Source: AC-69 sp046728055 (GTDB taxonomy: Bacteria > Actinomycetota > UBA4738 > HRBIN12). Taken from it: DNA of 18,284 nucleotides. Both the position numbers and the translations under genes were made by a program. The first letter of the stretch is position 1. Every line of letters begins with the position of its first letter. The notes beneath the pieces are model-generated. The model was not told the origin of the DNA. It saw only the letters and a list, made by a program, of their open reading frames with translations, and searched no databases. Location: positions 1 through 18,284 of the forward strand of contig JBKPDU010000045.1 of the NCBI GenBank assembly GCA_046728055.1. Direction: 5' to 3'. This document shows, one piece after another, positions 1 to 7,541 of the stretch.

Positions 1-1464
1 GGGATCCAGAGCGCCATCGTCCTGTACACGCTCGTGATGGCCATGCTGATGGTGACCGGCGGCAAGATCGGATCGATCATCGGCCGAAAGCGGGCCTTCA
101 CGCTCGGGCTCGTGATTTACTGCTCGGGTTCGTTGACGACGGCACTGGCACCGAACCTCGCTGTGCTGCTCTTCGGATGGTCGTTCCTGGAAGGGATCGG
201 GGCGGCTCTGATCATGCCAGCGATCGTCGCCCTGGTCGCGGGGAACTTCCCGCCTGAGGGCCGACCCCGAGCGTACGGGCTGGTGGGGGCGGCCGGGGCC
301 ATCGCGATCGCCGTCGGACCCTTGATCGGCGGGCTCGCAACGACCTACGCCTCGTGGAGGTGGGTGTTCGCGGGCGAGGTGGTCGTCGGGGCGGGGATCG
401 TCCTGTTCGGTCGCCGCATCGCCGACGCACCGGTCGAGGTCCGTCCCCATCTCGACCTGCTGGGTTCGGTGCTCTGGGGCGCGGGCATGGGGCTCATCGT
501 GCTCGGGGTGCTGAAATCCGGCGAGTGGGAGTGGTTCCTACCGGCAGAAGATGGGCCGACTGTCCTCGGCATGTCGCCGGTGTTCTGGCTGATCGTCGCG
601 GGCCTCGTGTCGCTCAGGCTGTTCGGGACGCACATCCGCCGTCTCGAGGAAGCGGGCGAGGAGCCGCTCCTCAGTCCCTCCCTGATCGAGCGCGGCCTGA
701 ACGGCGGGCTCCTGATGTTCTTCTTCCAGTTCGTGGTCATGATGGGGCTGTTCTTCGTGGTCCCGTTGTTCCTGTCGGTCGCGCTCGGGCTCTCGGCGAT
801 CGAGACCGGGATCAAGATCACGCCGCTCTCGGTCACGATGCTCCTCGCGGCCGTCGGCGTGCCGAAGCTCTTCCCCGCGACGTCGCCCCGACGGATCGTT
901 GCGCTCGGGTTCATCGCGGTGCTGATCGGCATCGTGGCGCTTCTCAGCGCGATGGACCCCGACGCGAACGCGAGCATCGTCACGATTCCGTTGTTGGTGA
1001 TCGGGCTGGGTCTGGGAGCCCTCGCGTCGCAGCTCGGCAGCGTCACCGTCTCGGCAGCGCCCGAGGAGCTAAGTCCGGAGGTGGGCGGTCTCCAGAACAC
1101 GGCCTCGCAGTTCGGCGCGTCGCTCGGGACGGCGCTCGCCGGGTCGGTGCTGATCGCCGCCCTGACCGCCTCCTTCCTGAGCGGGATCGCCGAGAACCCA
1201 GACGTGCCGACCGAGGTCGTGAACCGGGCGAACGTGGAGCTGGCGAGCGGGATCCCCTTCATCTCCGATGCCGACTTGGAGTCCGCACTGCAGGATGCGG
1301 GGGTCGACGAGCGGACCGCCGAGACGGTGCTGGACGACTACGGAGACGCTCGACTGGACGGGCTCCGCACCGCTCTTGCGCTCCTGGCGCTGTTCGCCGT
1401 GATCGCGCTCTTCTTCACCCGGCGGGTGCCGGACCGACAGCCCGGGGGCGTTGCGACCGGATGA
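1..1464 (+). CDS. DHA2-family MFS drug/solute exporter, 5'-truncated by window edge
   Basis: Integral membrane transporter of the major facilitator superfamily, probably a 14-helix proton-driven exporter of drugs or other small molecules in the cytoplasmic membrane. The reading frame is open from base 1, so the N-terminus lies outside the window; the ATG at 34 is internal. The visible 487 residues begin at about helix 2, followed by the MFS motif A loop (GGKIGSIIGRKR), then many hydrophobic helices with charged loops, ending in a helix and a short basic tail. A soluble stretch with acidic residues lies before the last helix, as is common in actinobacterial DHA2 proteins. The stop (1462-1464) is 14 bases from the stop of the convergent PPK2 gene. 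The substrate cannot be read from sequence. The family call is firm; substrate and drug-resistance role are inference. Confidence 0.9.
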   Translation, partial: GIQSAIVLYTLVMAMLMVTGGKIGSIIGRKRAFTLGLVIYCSGSLTTALAPNLAVLLFGWSFLEGIGAALIMPAIVALVAGNFPPEGRPRAYGLVGAAGAIAIAVGPLIGGLATTYASWRWVFAGEVVVGAGIVLFGRRIADAPVEVRPHLDLLGSVLWGAGMGLIVLGVLKSGEWEWFLPAEDGPTVLGMSPVFWLIVAGLVSLRLFGTHIRRLEEAGEEPLLSPSLIERGLNGGLLMFFFQFVVMMGLFFVVPLFLSVALGLSAIETGIKITPLSVTMLLAAVGVPKLFPATSPRRIVALGFIAVLIGIVALLSAMDPDANASIVTIPLLVIGLGLGALASQLGSVTVSAAPEELSPEVGGLQNTASQFGASLGTALAGSVLIAALTASFLSGIAENPDVPTEVVNRANVELASGIPFISDADLESALQDAGVDERTAETVLDDYGDARLDGLRTALALLALFAVIALFFTRRVPDRQPGGVATG

Positions 1465-1478
1465 GGGGGGATCCCATG

Positions 1479-2387
1479 TCAGGCCTCTTCCGCCTCCAGC
1501 ATCCGGCGAGCCTCCGTTTGCCGCGCGCGAGCCTCCTCTGAGACCGCGGGCCACGACAGATCCAGCGACCGGATGCTCTCCACGAGGATCCGCACCACCA
1601 TCGCCTGCATGACCTTCTTGTTGTCCGCTGGGATCACGTACCAGGGAGCCCAGGGTTTGGAGGTGGCCGTGATCGATGCCTCGAACGCACGAATGTAGTC
1701 GTTCCAGTGGGCCCGCTCGGCCACGTCGGCGGCGCTGAACTTCCACTCCTTGCCGGGCGTGTCCAGGCGCGCGAGAAACCGGCGCTTCTGCTCGTCCTTG
1801 GAGACGTGCAGGAACAGTTTCACGATCTTGGTCCCGCTGCGGTCGAGGTGACGCTCGAACTCGTTGATGCTGTCGTAGCGATCCTGCCAGAACCTCTTCC
1901 CCCGCGGTCCGGGCGGCAGCTTCTGGCCGTCGAGCCACTCCGGATGGACCCGCAGCGCGACGACCTCCTCGTAGTGCGAGCGGTTGAAGATCCCGATCCG
2001 ACCACGCTCGGGCAACGCCTTGCTGATGCGCCACAGGAAGTCGTGATCGAGCTCTTCGCTCGAGGGCTGCTTGAACGAGACGACATGCACGCCCTGTGGG
2101 TTCACCCCCGACATCACGTGCTCGATCGTCGAGTCCTTGCCGGCGGCGTCCAACGCCTGGAAAACCACCAGCAACGCGTACGTGTCGCTCGCCCACAGGA
2201 GCTCCTGCGCATCCGAGAGGTCCTTCACGCCGGTCTTCAGGATGTCCTTCGCGGTCGCTTTCAACTTCTCCGCAGAGAGCTGTTCGTAGTCTTTTCCCCC
2301 GGTCCAACCCGGGTCGCGCTCGGCGAGACCGGCCTCCGTGCCGGGTTCGACCAACAGTCGCTTCAGGATGCGTTCACGTCGACTCAT
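1479..2387 (-). CDS. ppk2: PPK2-family polyphosphate kinase (polyphosphate:nucleotide phosphotransferase)
   Basis: Cytoplasmic enzyme that transfers phosphate from inorganic polyphosphate to AMP and/or ADP. The 302 residues match the usual one-domain length. A P-loop (DAAGKDS, residues 80-86, Lys84) is followed by the PPK2 signature around FKQPSSEELDHDFLWR (about 105-120), the Walker B-like strand IGIFNRSHYEEV (131-142), the lid with EWKF (about 214-217), and APWYVIPAD (about 247-255). These motifs most resemble class III PPK2 enzymes that phosphorylate both AMP and ADP, but the class is inferred from memory of the family. An upstream in-frame ATG at 2432 would add 15 Gly/Arg-rich residues; I prefer 2387 because GGAGGGA lies about 7 bases before it and the family begins near there. 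It is divergent from the gene at 2572 with 184 bases between, and convergent with the exporter. Confidence 0.92.
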   Translation of the reverse strand: MSRRERILKRLLVEPGTEAGLAERDPGWTGGKDYEQLSAEKLKATAKDILKTGVKDLSDAQELLWASDTYALLVVFQALDAAGKDSTIEHVMSGVNPQGVHVVSFKQPSSEELDHDFLWRISKALPERGRIGIFNRSHYEEVVALRVHPEWLDGQKLPPGPRGKRFWQDRYDSINEFERHLDRSGTKIVKLFLHVSKDEQKRRFLARLDTPGKEWKFSAADVAERAHWNDYIRAFEASITATSKPWAPWYVIPADNKKVMQAMVVRILVESIRSLDLSWPAVSEEARARQTEARRMLEAEEA

Positions 2388-2571
2388 CGTGTTCTCCCTC
2401 CTGGCGTCCTCACCACCGCCTCCGATCCTCATCCACGGGCCGCCTGTGAGGCAACGTCATGGGAGAACCCGGCGGAGGTCTGGATGCAGGTGAGGACGCT
2501 ACCGATGCAAGCGGCCTATCCTGTGCCTGCCGTTTGACGCGACCGGAAAGAGGCTAGGCGGGCGGAGCGCG

Positions 2572-3198
2572 ATGCGGATCGGGATCGTGGGCGTCGGCGA
2601 GCAGGGCGCGGCCCTCGCTGAGCTCTTGGCGAGGGCGGGCCACCAACTGGCCGTCGCCGATCCTCGCGACGACGTGGCCGCGAAGGCGCTGGCCGAACGT
2701 CTTGGGCCCTCGGTCCTGGTAACGACGGTGGAAGAGGCGGCGCGGTTCGGGGACGGCGTCGTCCTGGCCGTCCCGTTCGACCGTGACCTCCTGCCGCCGG
2801 TGTCGGCAGTCGCCGGGAAGGTCGTCATCGATGCGACGAACGCCGTCACCGAGTCGGGCGAGCCGATGGACCTCGGCGCACGGGGATCGAGCCTCGTCCT
2901 CGCCGAATGGCTGCCGGACTCCGTGGTCGTCAAGGCCTTCAACACACTCGACGCCCGGACGCTGCTGGCAGAGGCGCGGCCGTCCGTCCCGAGGGATCAG
3001 CGATTCGCGGTCTTCGTGGCAGGCGACAACACCCGCGCGAACGCCCGGGTGTCGACGTTGATCGAGGAGATCGGATTCACGCCGATCGGGACCGGCTCGC
3101 TCGAGCGGGGAGGCAGGCTTCAGGAGCCGGGATCGAAGATCTTCGGCCGGCAGATGCTGCCGGCGGAAGCTCGCCGCGAGGTCTCGCTGATGCGCTGA
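2572..3198 (+). CDS. NADP-binding oxidoreductase, F420-dependent NADP reductase-like (Fno family)
   Basis: A 208-residue Rossmann protein of the family that includes F420H2:NADP+ oxidoreductase. The N-terminal strand and dinucleotide loop are at residues 2-12 (RIGIVGVGEQG, with G-x-G-x-x-G at 7-12). AVADPRDD follows as the end of the second strand. VVIDATNAV (about 84-92) and VVKAFNTLDA (about 120-129) are typical family motifs, as is the C-terminal GTGSLERGGRLQEPGS region. True Fno enzymes move hydride between F420 and NADP, but many short homologues act on unknown substrates, so F420 use is not proven. The start has a GGCGGAG-type ribosome binding site 6-10 bases upstream. It precedes the 3283 gene by 84 bases on the same strand and could be co-transcribed with it. 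Confidence 0.82.
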   Translation: MRIGIVGVGEQGAALAELLARAGHQLAVADPRDDVAAKALAERLGPSVLVTTVEEAARFGDGVVLAVPFDRDLLPPVSAVAGKVVIDATNAVTESGEPMDLGARGSSLVLAEWLPDSVVVKAFNTLDARTLLAEARPSVPRDQRFAVFVAGDNTRANARVSTLIEEIGFTPIGTGSLERGGRLQEPGSKIFGRQMLPAEARREVSLMR

Positions 3199-3282
3199 CG
3201 CCATCGGCGATGAAGACGCAGCCGAAGTTCGGTACAGTTGAGACTCGGCTCGATTCCTTGTCGCGCGAGCGGAGGAGAGCAG

Positions 3283-3771
3283 ATGACCTCGAAGGACGAC
3301 TACACAGAAGACGAGTGGGTCCGACTGCGACGTGCGCCGTTCGTTGCCGGGCTGGCGATCTCGATCGCCGATCCGGGCGGGCCGATCGAACTGGCGAAGG
3401 AGACCATGGCGACCTTGAAGGCCGCGTCGACGCCGCCCAGCCAGGAGCAACTGCTCGTCGCGGTCTCGCAGGAGATCCTTTCGATGGTGAACCAAAAGCA
3501 GAACCCGATGGCGGGCTTCAAGCCCGACAGCTCCGCGCTCGCCGGGAAGATGGTCCTCGACGAGCTGATGGGCGTGAACGAGACCCTGACCGCCAATGCA
3601 ACGCCGGAGGAGGCGGACGCCTTCCGCCGATGGCTGCTGGCGGCTGCACAGGCCGCGGCCGACGGGGCCAAGGAGGGCGGCTTCATGGGGTTCGGCGCCG
3701 AGCTGGTCAGTCAGGGCGAGCAGCGGATGCTCGGTGAGTTGCGCGCAGCGCTCGGCATGTCCGAAGGCTAG
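3283..3771 (+). CDS. Hypothetical protein, helical, TerB-like in appearance
   Basis: A 162-residue protein with no signal peptide or membrane segment. It is mostly helical: an acidic N-terminus (TSKDDYTEDEW), a central part with small residues, and a C-terminal half with FRRWLLAAAQAAADGAKEGG and a final helix EQRMLGELRAAL. Small cytoplasmic proteins of this style, vaguely like TerB helical bundles, are widespread in actinobacteria without known function; that resemblance is recall, not a search. The ATG at 3283 was chosen over an in-frame TTG at 3238 because GGAGGAG sits 5 bases before it. Same strand as the Fno-like gene 84 bases upstream. Confidence 0.8.
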   Translation: MTSKDDYTEDEWVRLRRAPFVAGLAISIADPGGPIELAKETMATLKAASTPPSQEQLLVAVSQEILSMVNQKQNPMAGFKPDSSALAGKMVLDELMGVNETLTANATPEEADAFRRWLLAAAQAAADGAKEGGFMGFGAELVSQGEQRMLGELRAALGMSEG

Positions 3772-3774
3772 CGC

Positions 3775-3925
3775 GCACCGCCAGCGTCTTCCGACCCGTC
3801 CTCACCATCATCGGCGCAGCAGCCCTTCGGAACATCTCGAGCTCGTGGACGACACGAGTCCGACCGCCGACGTCCGTGAAGCTGAACCGATAGCCCCAAG
3901 CAGAGAGCCGCGTTCGTGAGCAGCG
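3775..3925 (-). pseudogene. Remnant of an SRPBCC/START-fold gene (C-terminal part)
   Basis: On the minus strand, directly after the stop of the 3283 gene, the frame reads AWGYRFSFTDVGGRTRVVHE and continues as LEMFRRAAAPMMVRTGRK. This resembles the penultimate strands and the start of the last helix of SRPBCC-superfamily proteins (W-x-Y-R-F...GGTRV...). Third codon positions are mostly G or C in the first half. There is no start codon with a ribosome binding site, the N-terminal two thirds of the fold are missing, and the frame runs on into the antisense of the neighbouring gene. The family assignment rests on a short motif and could be chance. Confidence 0.35.
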
Positions 3926-3962
3926 TGGGGCGTCGCCTGCGACCCTGCCCGCGCCAGATTCG

Positions 3963-4307
3963 CTACCCGCTCGGAACCGCAGCGTTGTTGTCGACCACGT
4001 TGTAGAGGTACTGCCAGTTCGAGGCGGGGTTGGCTGTAGCACCCGACGCCGGAATGGTCTGGAAGCAGATGATCTCGTCTTCGTTTGCGTCGAATCCGGC
4101 GAAGGCCTCCCTGAGGGATGCCTCATCGAGGAACCCCGCCGCCAGTCCCGCTTGAATGTTCGGGAGCTGGAGCGACTGTTCAATCGTGAGCCCACCGAGG
4201 TCGAACCCAGGGGGGCACGTGGAGCTGGGCTTGCCCGCGGAAGCACTCTGCGGGACGGTGAGAACCCCAAGTACAAGGGCTATCGTGGCAAGGAACCTTC
4301 TCCGCAC
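3963..4307 (-). CDS. Small secreted protein of unknown function with DxNxD motif
   Basis: A 114-residue exported protein. The signal peptide is at residues 1-24 (basic VRRR, hydrophobic core, cleavage after SASA). The mature part has two cysteines (31 and 81) that could form a disulfide. FDANEDEIICF (72-82) has the D-x-N-x-D spacing of an EF-hand or excalibur-like calcium loop ending in Cys. It ends in a polar tail, YLYNVVDNNAAVPSG. The start is GTG at 4307, with AGGGGAGG about 5 bases upstream; longer in-frame starts give no signal peptide. Calcium binding is inference from the short motif. It lies on the chromosomal side of the tRNA-Gly fragment. Confidence 0.75.
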   Translation of the reverse strand: MRRRFLATIALVLGVLTVPQSASAGKPSSTCPPGFDLGGLTIEQSLQLPNIQAGLAAGFLDEASLREAFAGFDANEDEIICFQTIPASGATANPASNWQYLYNVVDNNAAVPSG

Positions 4308-4493
4308 CGTTGCCTCCCCTCCCCTCCGACATCGGAGGCAGACAAAGCTCCAACTACGCCGGAATTCTCCCGCTTCCTTATGGAATTCTATGGGTTGTGA
4401 GCAACAGGGAACCTTGGGAGACGTACGAGACGGTGGCTGCGGCAAGGGCGAGGCGCACCTCGGTCGCTGGGAGCAGGACCGGGTCGGGTCTGC

Positions 4494-4524
4494 GAGGGTG
4501 ACTGGTCCCCAAATTGTCACCCTC
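4494..4524. repeat. 9-bp perfect inverted repeat (stem-loop)
   Basis: GAGGGTGAC at 4494-4502 is mirrored by GTCACCCTC at 4516-4524 around a 13-base loop that contains AAATT. It abuts a second hairpin at 4523-4544, and the two share two bases. Possible roles are a terminator downstream of the tRNA fragment (read on the minus strand) or a protein-binding site of an integration module. Which is right cannot be told from sequence. Confidence 0.5.
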
Positions 4525-4544
4525 CGCCGCCGGTGAACGGCGGA
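4523..4544 (-). terminator. Terminator-like hairpin downstream of the tRNA-Gly fragment
   Basis: TCCGCCG at 4523-4529 pairs with CGGCGGA at 4538-4544 (7 bp, 8-base loop). Read on the minus strand it lies 15 bases past the tRNA 3' end and is followed by GGGTGACAATTTGG, a weak T run. The place and direction fit the native terminator of a tRNA-Gly gene. Confidence 0.4.
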
Positions 4545-4558
4545 AACCGCCTCTGACC

Positions 4559-4604
4559 TGGAGCGGACGACGGGATTCGAACCCGCGACACCCACCCTTG
4601 GCAA
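4559..4604 (-). tRNA. 3' half of a tRNA-Gly(GCC) gene, 5' half missing
   Basis: On the minus strand this is the anticodon loop TTGCCAA (anticodon GCC), a 3' anticodon strand, a variable loop, the T arm (GCGGG, loop TTCGAAT, CCCGT), the 3' acceptor strand CGTCCGC, discriminator T and an encoded CCA. This matches the 3' half of bacterial tRNA-Gly(GCC). Upstream of the anticodon loop nothing fits: there is no D arm, no GCGGACG 5' acceptor strand, and the bases opposite the 3' anticodon strand do not pair in register. It is therefore a fragment, not a working tRNA. Breaks at the anticodon loop with a kept 3' half are typical of attachment sites of tRNA-targeting integrative elements. Confidence 0.75.
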
Positions 4605-4854
4605 TTGGGTGGCCGTCGTCTCATGCGTCTCCACCGGTCTCAGCGGGGCCCCTGAGGTGCGCATGCGCGTCGCTCTTGTCTCATCCGTCACATGATGTCG
4701 CGGGAGTTGTCTCCATTTCGTCGGTGATTTCGTTGGTGAAAATGGTCCATCTCCCCAACCGATTCGGCCCAAATCCGTCAGGAACCGGGTCGAGACCTGG
4801 AGAGTCTTCTTGTCCAGCATCGAGAGGTGAGGGGCGGGAGGGCGAGGAGGGCCT

Positions 4855-5481
4855 ATGCGCAGGCTTCTGACTGTCGTGGTGGTGACCGGCCTGGCGCTCT
4901 CCGTGGCGGCTCCCCCGGCGACGGCCAAGGGCGAGGGATTCTCCGGGGACGCGCTGAGCGCCTCCTGGCGGTTCCGGCGCCCTCTCACGCCGCACGCCTA
5001 CCTCCGCGTTTTCTGGTACGTGGATGCGTACGACACTGGAGACACTTTTTGGTCTTACCTCTCCAGAACCGTCGTGAGATGCGCGGAGCGAGAAGGCCGG
5101 GATCGATGCCGGACCCGGTCCTGGCAGTCGGGATGGATCAAGCGACTCGGCGCCGGGGAGTTCTCCATAGACCGAAAGTTGACCTCGGGACACCTGGAGG
5201 CCACGTACCGCCTTCGGACGTGGAGGGACGGGGAGTGGCACTTCGTGGACAAGGCCAGCATCGTCGCCGACCTCACGGGTGTGGGCGATGTCACGCGGAG
5301 TCGCTATTCCTATTCCTTCCACACCGGCTGTACTCAAGCCACCTACAAAGACAAATCGCGCTCGCGGGACGCCGTAGCGAGGGGGATCCTGGAGTTGGCC
5401 GGCCAGACCAGGCACCTCGAAAAGACCAGACGCGGCTGGCTGTCTCGGGGTGACTCATTGGAAGTCCATAACGACTGCTGA
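4855..5481 (+). CDS. Secreted protein of unknown function, four cysteines
   Basis: A 208-residue exported protein that I do not recognise. Its signal peptide is MRRLLTVVVVTGLALSV... with likely cleavage after ATA (residues 22-24). The mature part is rich in Arg, Trp and Tyr with alternating polar and aromatic residues, suggesting a beta-rich fold. Cysteines at 76, 85, 159 and 208 could form two disulfides, the last being the C-terminal residue. The ATG is preceded by GAGGAGG. The first gene on the other side of the tRNA-Gly fragment, it sits 250 bases from it, transcribed away from it. It could be cargo of a former element or a resident gene. Confidence 0.75.
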   Translation: MRRLLTVVVVTGLALSVAAPPATAKGEGFSGDALSASWRFRRPLTPHAYLRVFWYVDAYDTGDTFWSYLSRTVVRCAEREGRDRCRTRSWQSGWIKRLGAGEFSIDRKLTSGHLEATYRLRTWRDGEWHFVDKASIVADLTGVGDVTRSRYSYSFHTGCTQATYKDKSRSRDAVARGILELAGQTRHLEKTRRGWLSRGDSLEVHNDC

Positions 5482-5685
5482 GTCCGGGAGAGGACCGAGG
5501 GCATCTGCGGCAGACGCACAGCATGACGCCGGCTCTCTAGCAGCGTCGCATTTCCCCATCGTCGTCTGGGGAGCCATCTTGCCCGCTCCTCCGCGGAGTC
5601 CGATGAAGGTCAGCTCATGCCTGAGCAAACCGCACACGGTGTTCCGCCGTAGTACTCACATCCTCAAGTGGAAAGGAGAATCCCG

Positions 5686-5961
5686 ATGAGGCTACCGGTG
5701 CGACGGATCGTGCTCGGCGCGACGCTGGTCGGATCCCTCGTCGTCCTCCCCGGCCCGGCGGCATCCGCCCACGTGCACGGCATTACGCCGCTGCTTCAGT
5801 GCAGTGTGGTCCCGGCGAACGCGGGCGCAAATCAGACCGACTCCACGGCAGCCGCCGCCGCGAACGACGGACCCATCACCGGGCTGATCCCGCGCGACGT
5901 CGGCAGCTCCCCGCTCGACATCGGTGACGGAGGGTTCACGGCTCCCGTTCAGTGCCCGTAA
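5686..5961 (+). CDS. Small secreted protein of unknown function
   Basis: A 91-residue exported protein. The signal peptide ends at about residue 28 (AASA then HVHG). The short mature part of 63 residues has two cysteines (39 and 90), which would link the two ends, and a low-complexity middle (STAAAAAND). An in-frame GTG at 5668 would add six residues; the ATG at 5686 is better because AAAGGAG ends 7 bases before it. Same strand as the 4855 gene with 204 bases between, so probably a separate transcript. No family recognised. Confidence 0.7.
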   Translation: MRLPVRRIVLGATLVGSLVVLPGPAASAHVHGITPLLQCSVVPANAGANQTDSTAAAAANDGPITGLIPRDVGSSPLDIGDGGFTAPVQCP

Positions 5962-6072
5962 TCTGGCCGCCCGCACCTTGGGAGGCGGTGCGACCCGGTC
6001 ACGTTCGTTTGACCGAGTGGCCGCGGTCCGGCGACAACGTTAGCTTGGAATCCCCGACGGAAGGAGGAAGCC

Positions 6073-6501
6073 ATGGCGGAGCCGACTCTGTATGAACGCC
6101 TCGGTGGTATCTACGCCATCGCCGCCGTAGTCGACCACTTCAGCGACCAATTACTGAAGAACCCGAAGGTGGTCGACGCCAACCCCGAGTTGAAGGAATG
6201 GCACACGGTGACATACGCCGGGCGGTTGCCGGGCCTCAAGTTCCTGAGGACGCTGTGGGTGGCCTCGTTGGCGGGCGGACCCTTTGAGTACACGGCCAGA
6301 GAGCTGCGCGACGCCCATTTCGACTTGAAGATCCCACCCGAAGTGTTCGACGAGGTCGATGCAGAACTTGGTCGCACCCTTGATCACTTCAACGTGCCCG
6401 AGCGCGAGAAGGGAGAAGTCTTGGCCGCCTTCGAGGGATGGAAGGGCGAGGTGACGGCTGGTTCCAAGGAAGGTGCCGTCAATTGGCGTCGTTGGCGTTG
6501 A
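6073..6501 (+). CDS. Group 1 (TrHbN-like) truncated haemoglobin
   Basis: A 142-residue cytoplasmic haem protein of the 2-over-2 globin fold, likely binding O2, NO or CO. LYERLGGIYAIAAVVDHF (residues 5-22) is the A-B helix signature. LAGGPFEYTAREL followed by AHFDLKI holds the E-F region with the probable proximal His (AH-x-D-L). FDEVDAELGRTLDHFNVP is the G helix. At the B10 position, usually Tyr in mycobacterial TrHbN, the alignment gives Ser (HFS), and the CD region NPKVVDANPELKEW lacks the usual Phe pair. This resembles a subgroup with ANPxL in this loop rather than the NO-dioxygenase type, so the ligand role is open. The ribosome binding site AAGGAGG is at 6061-6067. Confidence 0.88.
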   Translation: MAEPTLYERLGGIYAIAAVVDHFSDQLLKNPKVVDANPELKEWHTVTYAGRLPGLKFLRTLWVASLAGGPFEYTARELRDAHFDLKIPPEVFDEVDAELGRTLDHFNVPEREKGEVLAAFEGWKGEVTAGSKEGAVNWRRWR

Positions 6502-6521
6502 GCCGAAATCTGAGACGCCAA
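6492..6521. terminator. Possible bidirectional terminator between convergent genes
   Basis: TTGGCGT at 6492-6498 pairs with ACGCCAA at 6515-6521, spanning the 41-base gap between the globin stop and the sigma factor stop. The loop is long (16 bases) and T runs are short, so the call rests mainly on position. Confidence 0.3.
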
Positions 6522-6542
6522 ATTCGCAAGCGACGTTCGGCC

Positions 6543-7541
6543 TCAGCTCGGGAGAATCCGCGGCAGCGCGAAATGCTGGAGGACGGCGGCGTCGAAGCGC
6601 ATGATCTCGGCGACCCGCCGGCCCGCGAGGGTGATCAAGAGCAGGCTCGTCGCACGGAACACGTCCGCCGTGGCGTCGAGGCTGTAGACGGCGAGCGCCG
6701 GCTGCCCGTTCGCCCTGGTCTGCTCGATGCGGCGGCCCTGCCGTGCGCCGACGACGATCGTGTAGAAGCGGGCGGCGTCATCCCGGCCGATGTACTCGAG
6801 CGGGAACGGGGGCATGCTCAAGCGCACGTCCTCGGCGAGCAGGGCAACGAGCGAGTCGACATCGCTCTCCTCGAAGGCGGTGGTGAGTTGCTCCACGAGC
6901 TGGCGCTCCTCCGGCGAGTCGGCCTGCGGCGGCGGCTCGGCGCGTTGCGGTCGGCCTTCCAGCGTGGCTCGTGCTCGTTTGAGCGCGCTTGTCACCGACT
7001 CAACGGTGGAATCGAGCATGCGGGCGACCTCGGCCGCGCGGAAGCCGAGGACGTCGCGCAGGATCACCACCGCCCGCTGCCGCGCCGGTAGCAGTTGCAG
7101 CGCGGCGACGAAAGCCAGCGAGATGGCCTCCTTGGCTTCGTAGCGCGCCTCCGGCCCGGGTGGGCTTCGGAGCTCGCCCTCCAAGAGGACGTCCGGATAC
7201 GGCCCCAGCCAGAGGGGCTCGGCGCGCCGCGTCGGCTCGGGGAGCTCAGCTTCGGGCATCCAGAGCTCCACGGTCGGTCGCCGCTTCGCCGCCCGAAGCA
7301 TGTTCAGCGCGCGGTTCGTAGCGATGGTGTAGAGCCACGTGCGAACGGACGCTCGCTCCTCGAAGCCTGCCAGTCCTCGCCACGCCGCGAGCAGCGTCTC
7401 CTGCAGCGCGTCCTCGGCATCTTGGACGGATCCGAGGATCCGGTAGCAGTGGACATGCAGCTCCGAGCGGTAGGGCTCCACCAGCTCGCGGAACGCCGCC
7501 TCGTCTCCGGCCTTGGCCAGCTCGACCAGCTCCGTGCTCAC
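6543..7541 (-). CDS. ECF RNA polymerase sigma factor with C-terminal SnoaL-like domain (SigG/SigX5-type)
   Basis: Transcription initiation factor of 332 residues. Sigma region 2 covers about residues 5-85: FRELVEPYRSELHVHCYRILG, DAEDALQETLLAAWRGL, and RTWLYTIATNRALNMLR for -10 recognition. Region 4 covers about 135-200: LPARQRAVVILRDVLGFRAAEVARML, a helix-turn-helix. The remainder (about 205-330) is a SnoaL/NTF2-like domain. Such tailed ECF factors usually have no separate anti-sigma gene, the C-terminal domain acting as built-in control; none is seen here. The start is GTG at 7541 after GAGGATGGGGG; the nearby ATG at 7549 is out of frame. It is divergent from the DUF899 gene with 220 bases between, which makes that gene a candidate target. 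Confidence 0.88.
   Translation of the reverse strand: MSTELVELAKAGDEAAFRELVEPYRSELHVHCYRILGSVQDAEDALQETLLAAWRGLAGFEERASVRTWLYTIATNRALNMLRAAKRRPTVELWMPEAELPEPTRRAEPLWLGPYPDVLLEGELRSPPGPEARYEAKEAISLAFVAALQLLPARQRAVVILRDVLGFRAAEVARMLDSTVESVTSALKRARATLEGRPQRAEPPPQADSPEERQLVEQLTTAFEESDVDSLVALLAEDVRLSMPPFPLEYIGRDDAARFYTIVVGARQGRRIEQTRANGQPALAVYSLDATADVFRATSLLLITLAGRRVAEIMRFDAAVLQHFALPRILPS

Noticed and set aside
354..1541. Long plus-strand frame overlapping the exporter
   Set aside because: Arg/Gly-rich translation without fold-like features; it is the shadow of the MFS gene in another frame.
3707..3774. Continuation of the SRPBCC-like minus frame into the 3283 gene
   Set aside because: The continuation is antisense to the end of a supported gene and has no family-like sequence; the remnant is limited to about 3775-3925.
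4559..4640. A complete working tRNA gene on the minus strand
   Set aside because: No D arm, no 5' acceptor strand, and the anticodon stem does not pair in the correct register; only the 3' half is present.
4514..4650. Plus-strand frame with SGRRDSNPRHPP across the tRNA region
   Set aside because: This peptide is the well-known false translation of the complement of a tRNA T arm; it is not a protein gene.
4308..4988. N-terminal extension of the small secreted protein frame up to 4988
   Set aside because: The extension crosses the tRNA-Gly fragment and low-complexity sequence; the GTG at 4307 has a ribosome binding site and gives a normal signal peptide.
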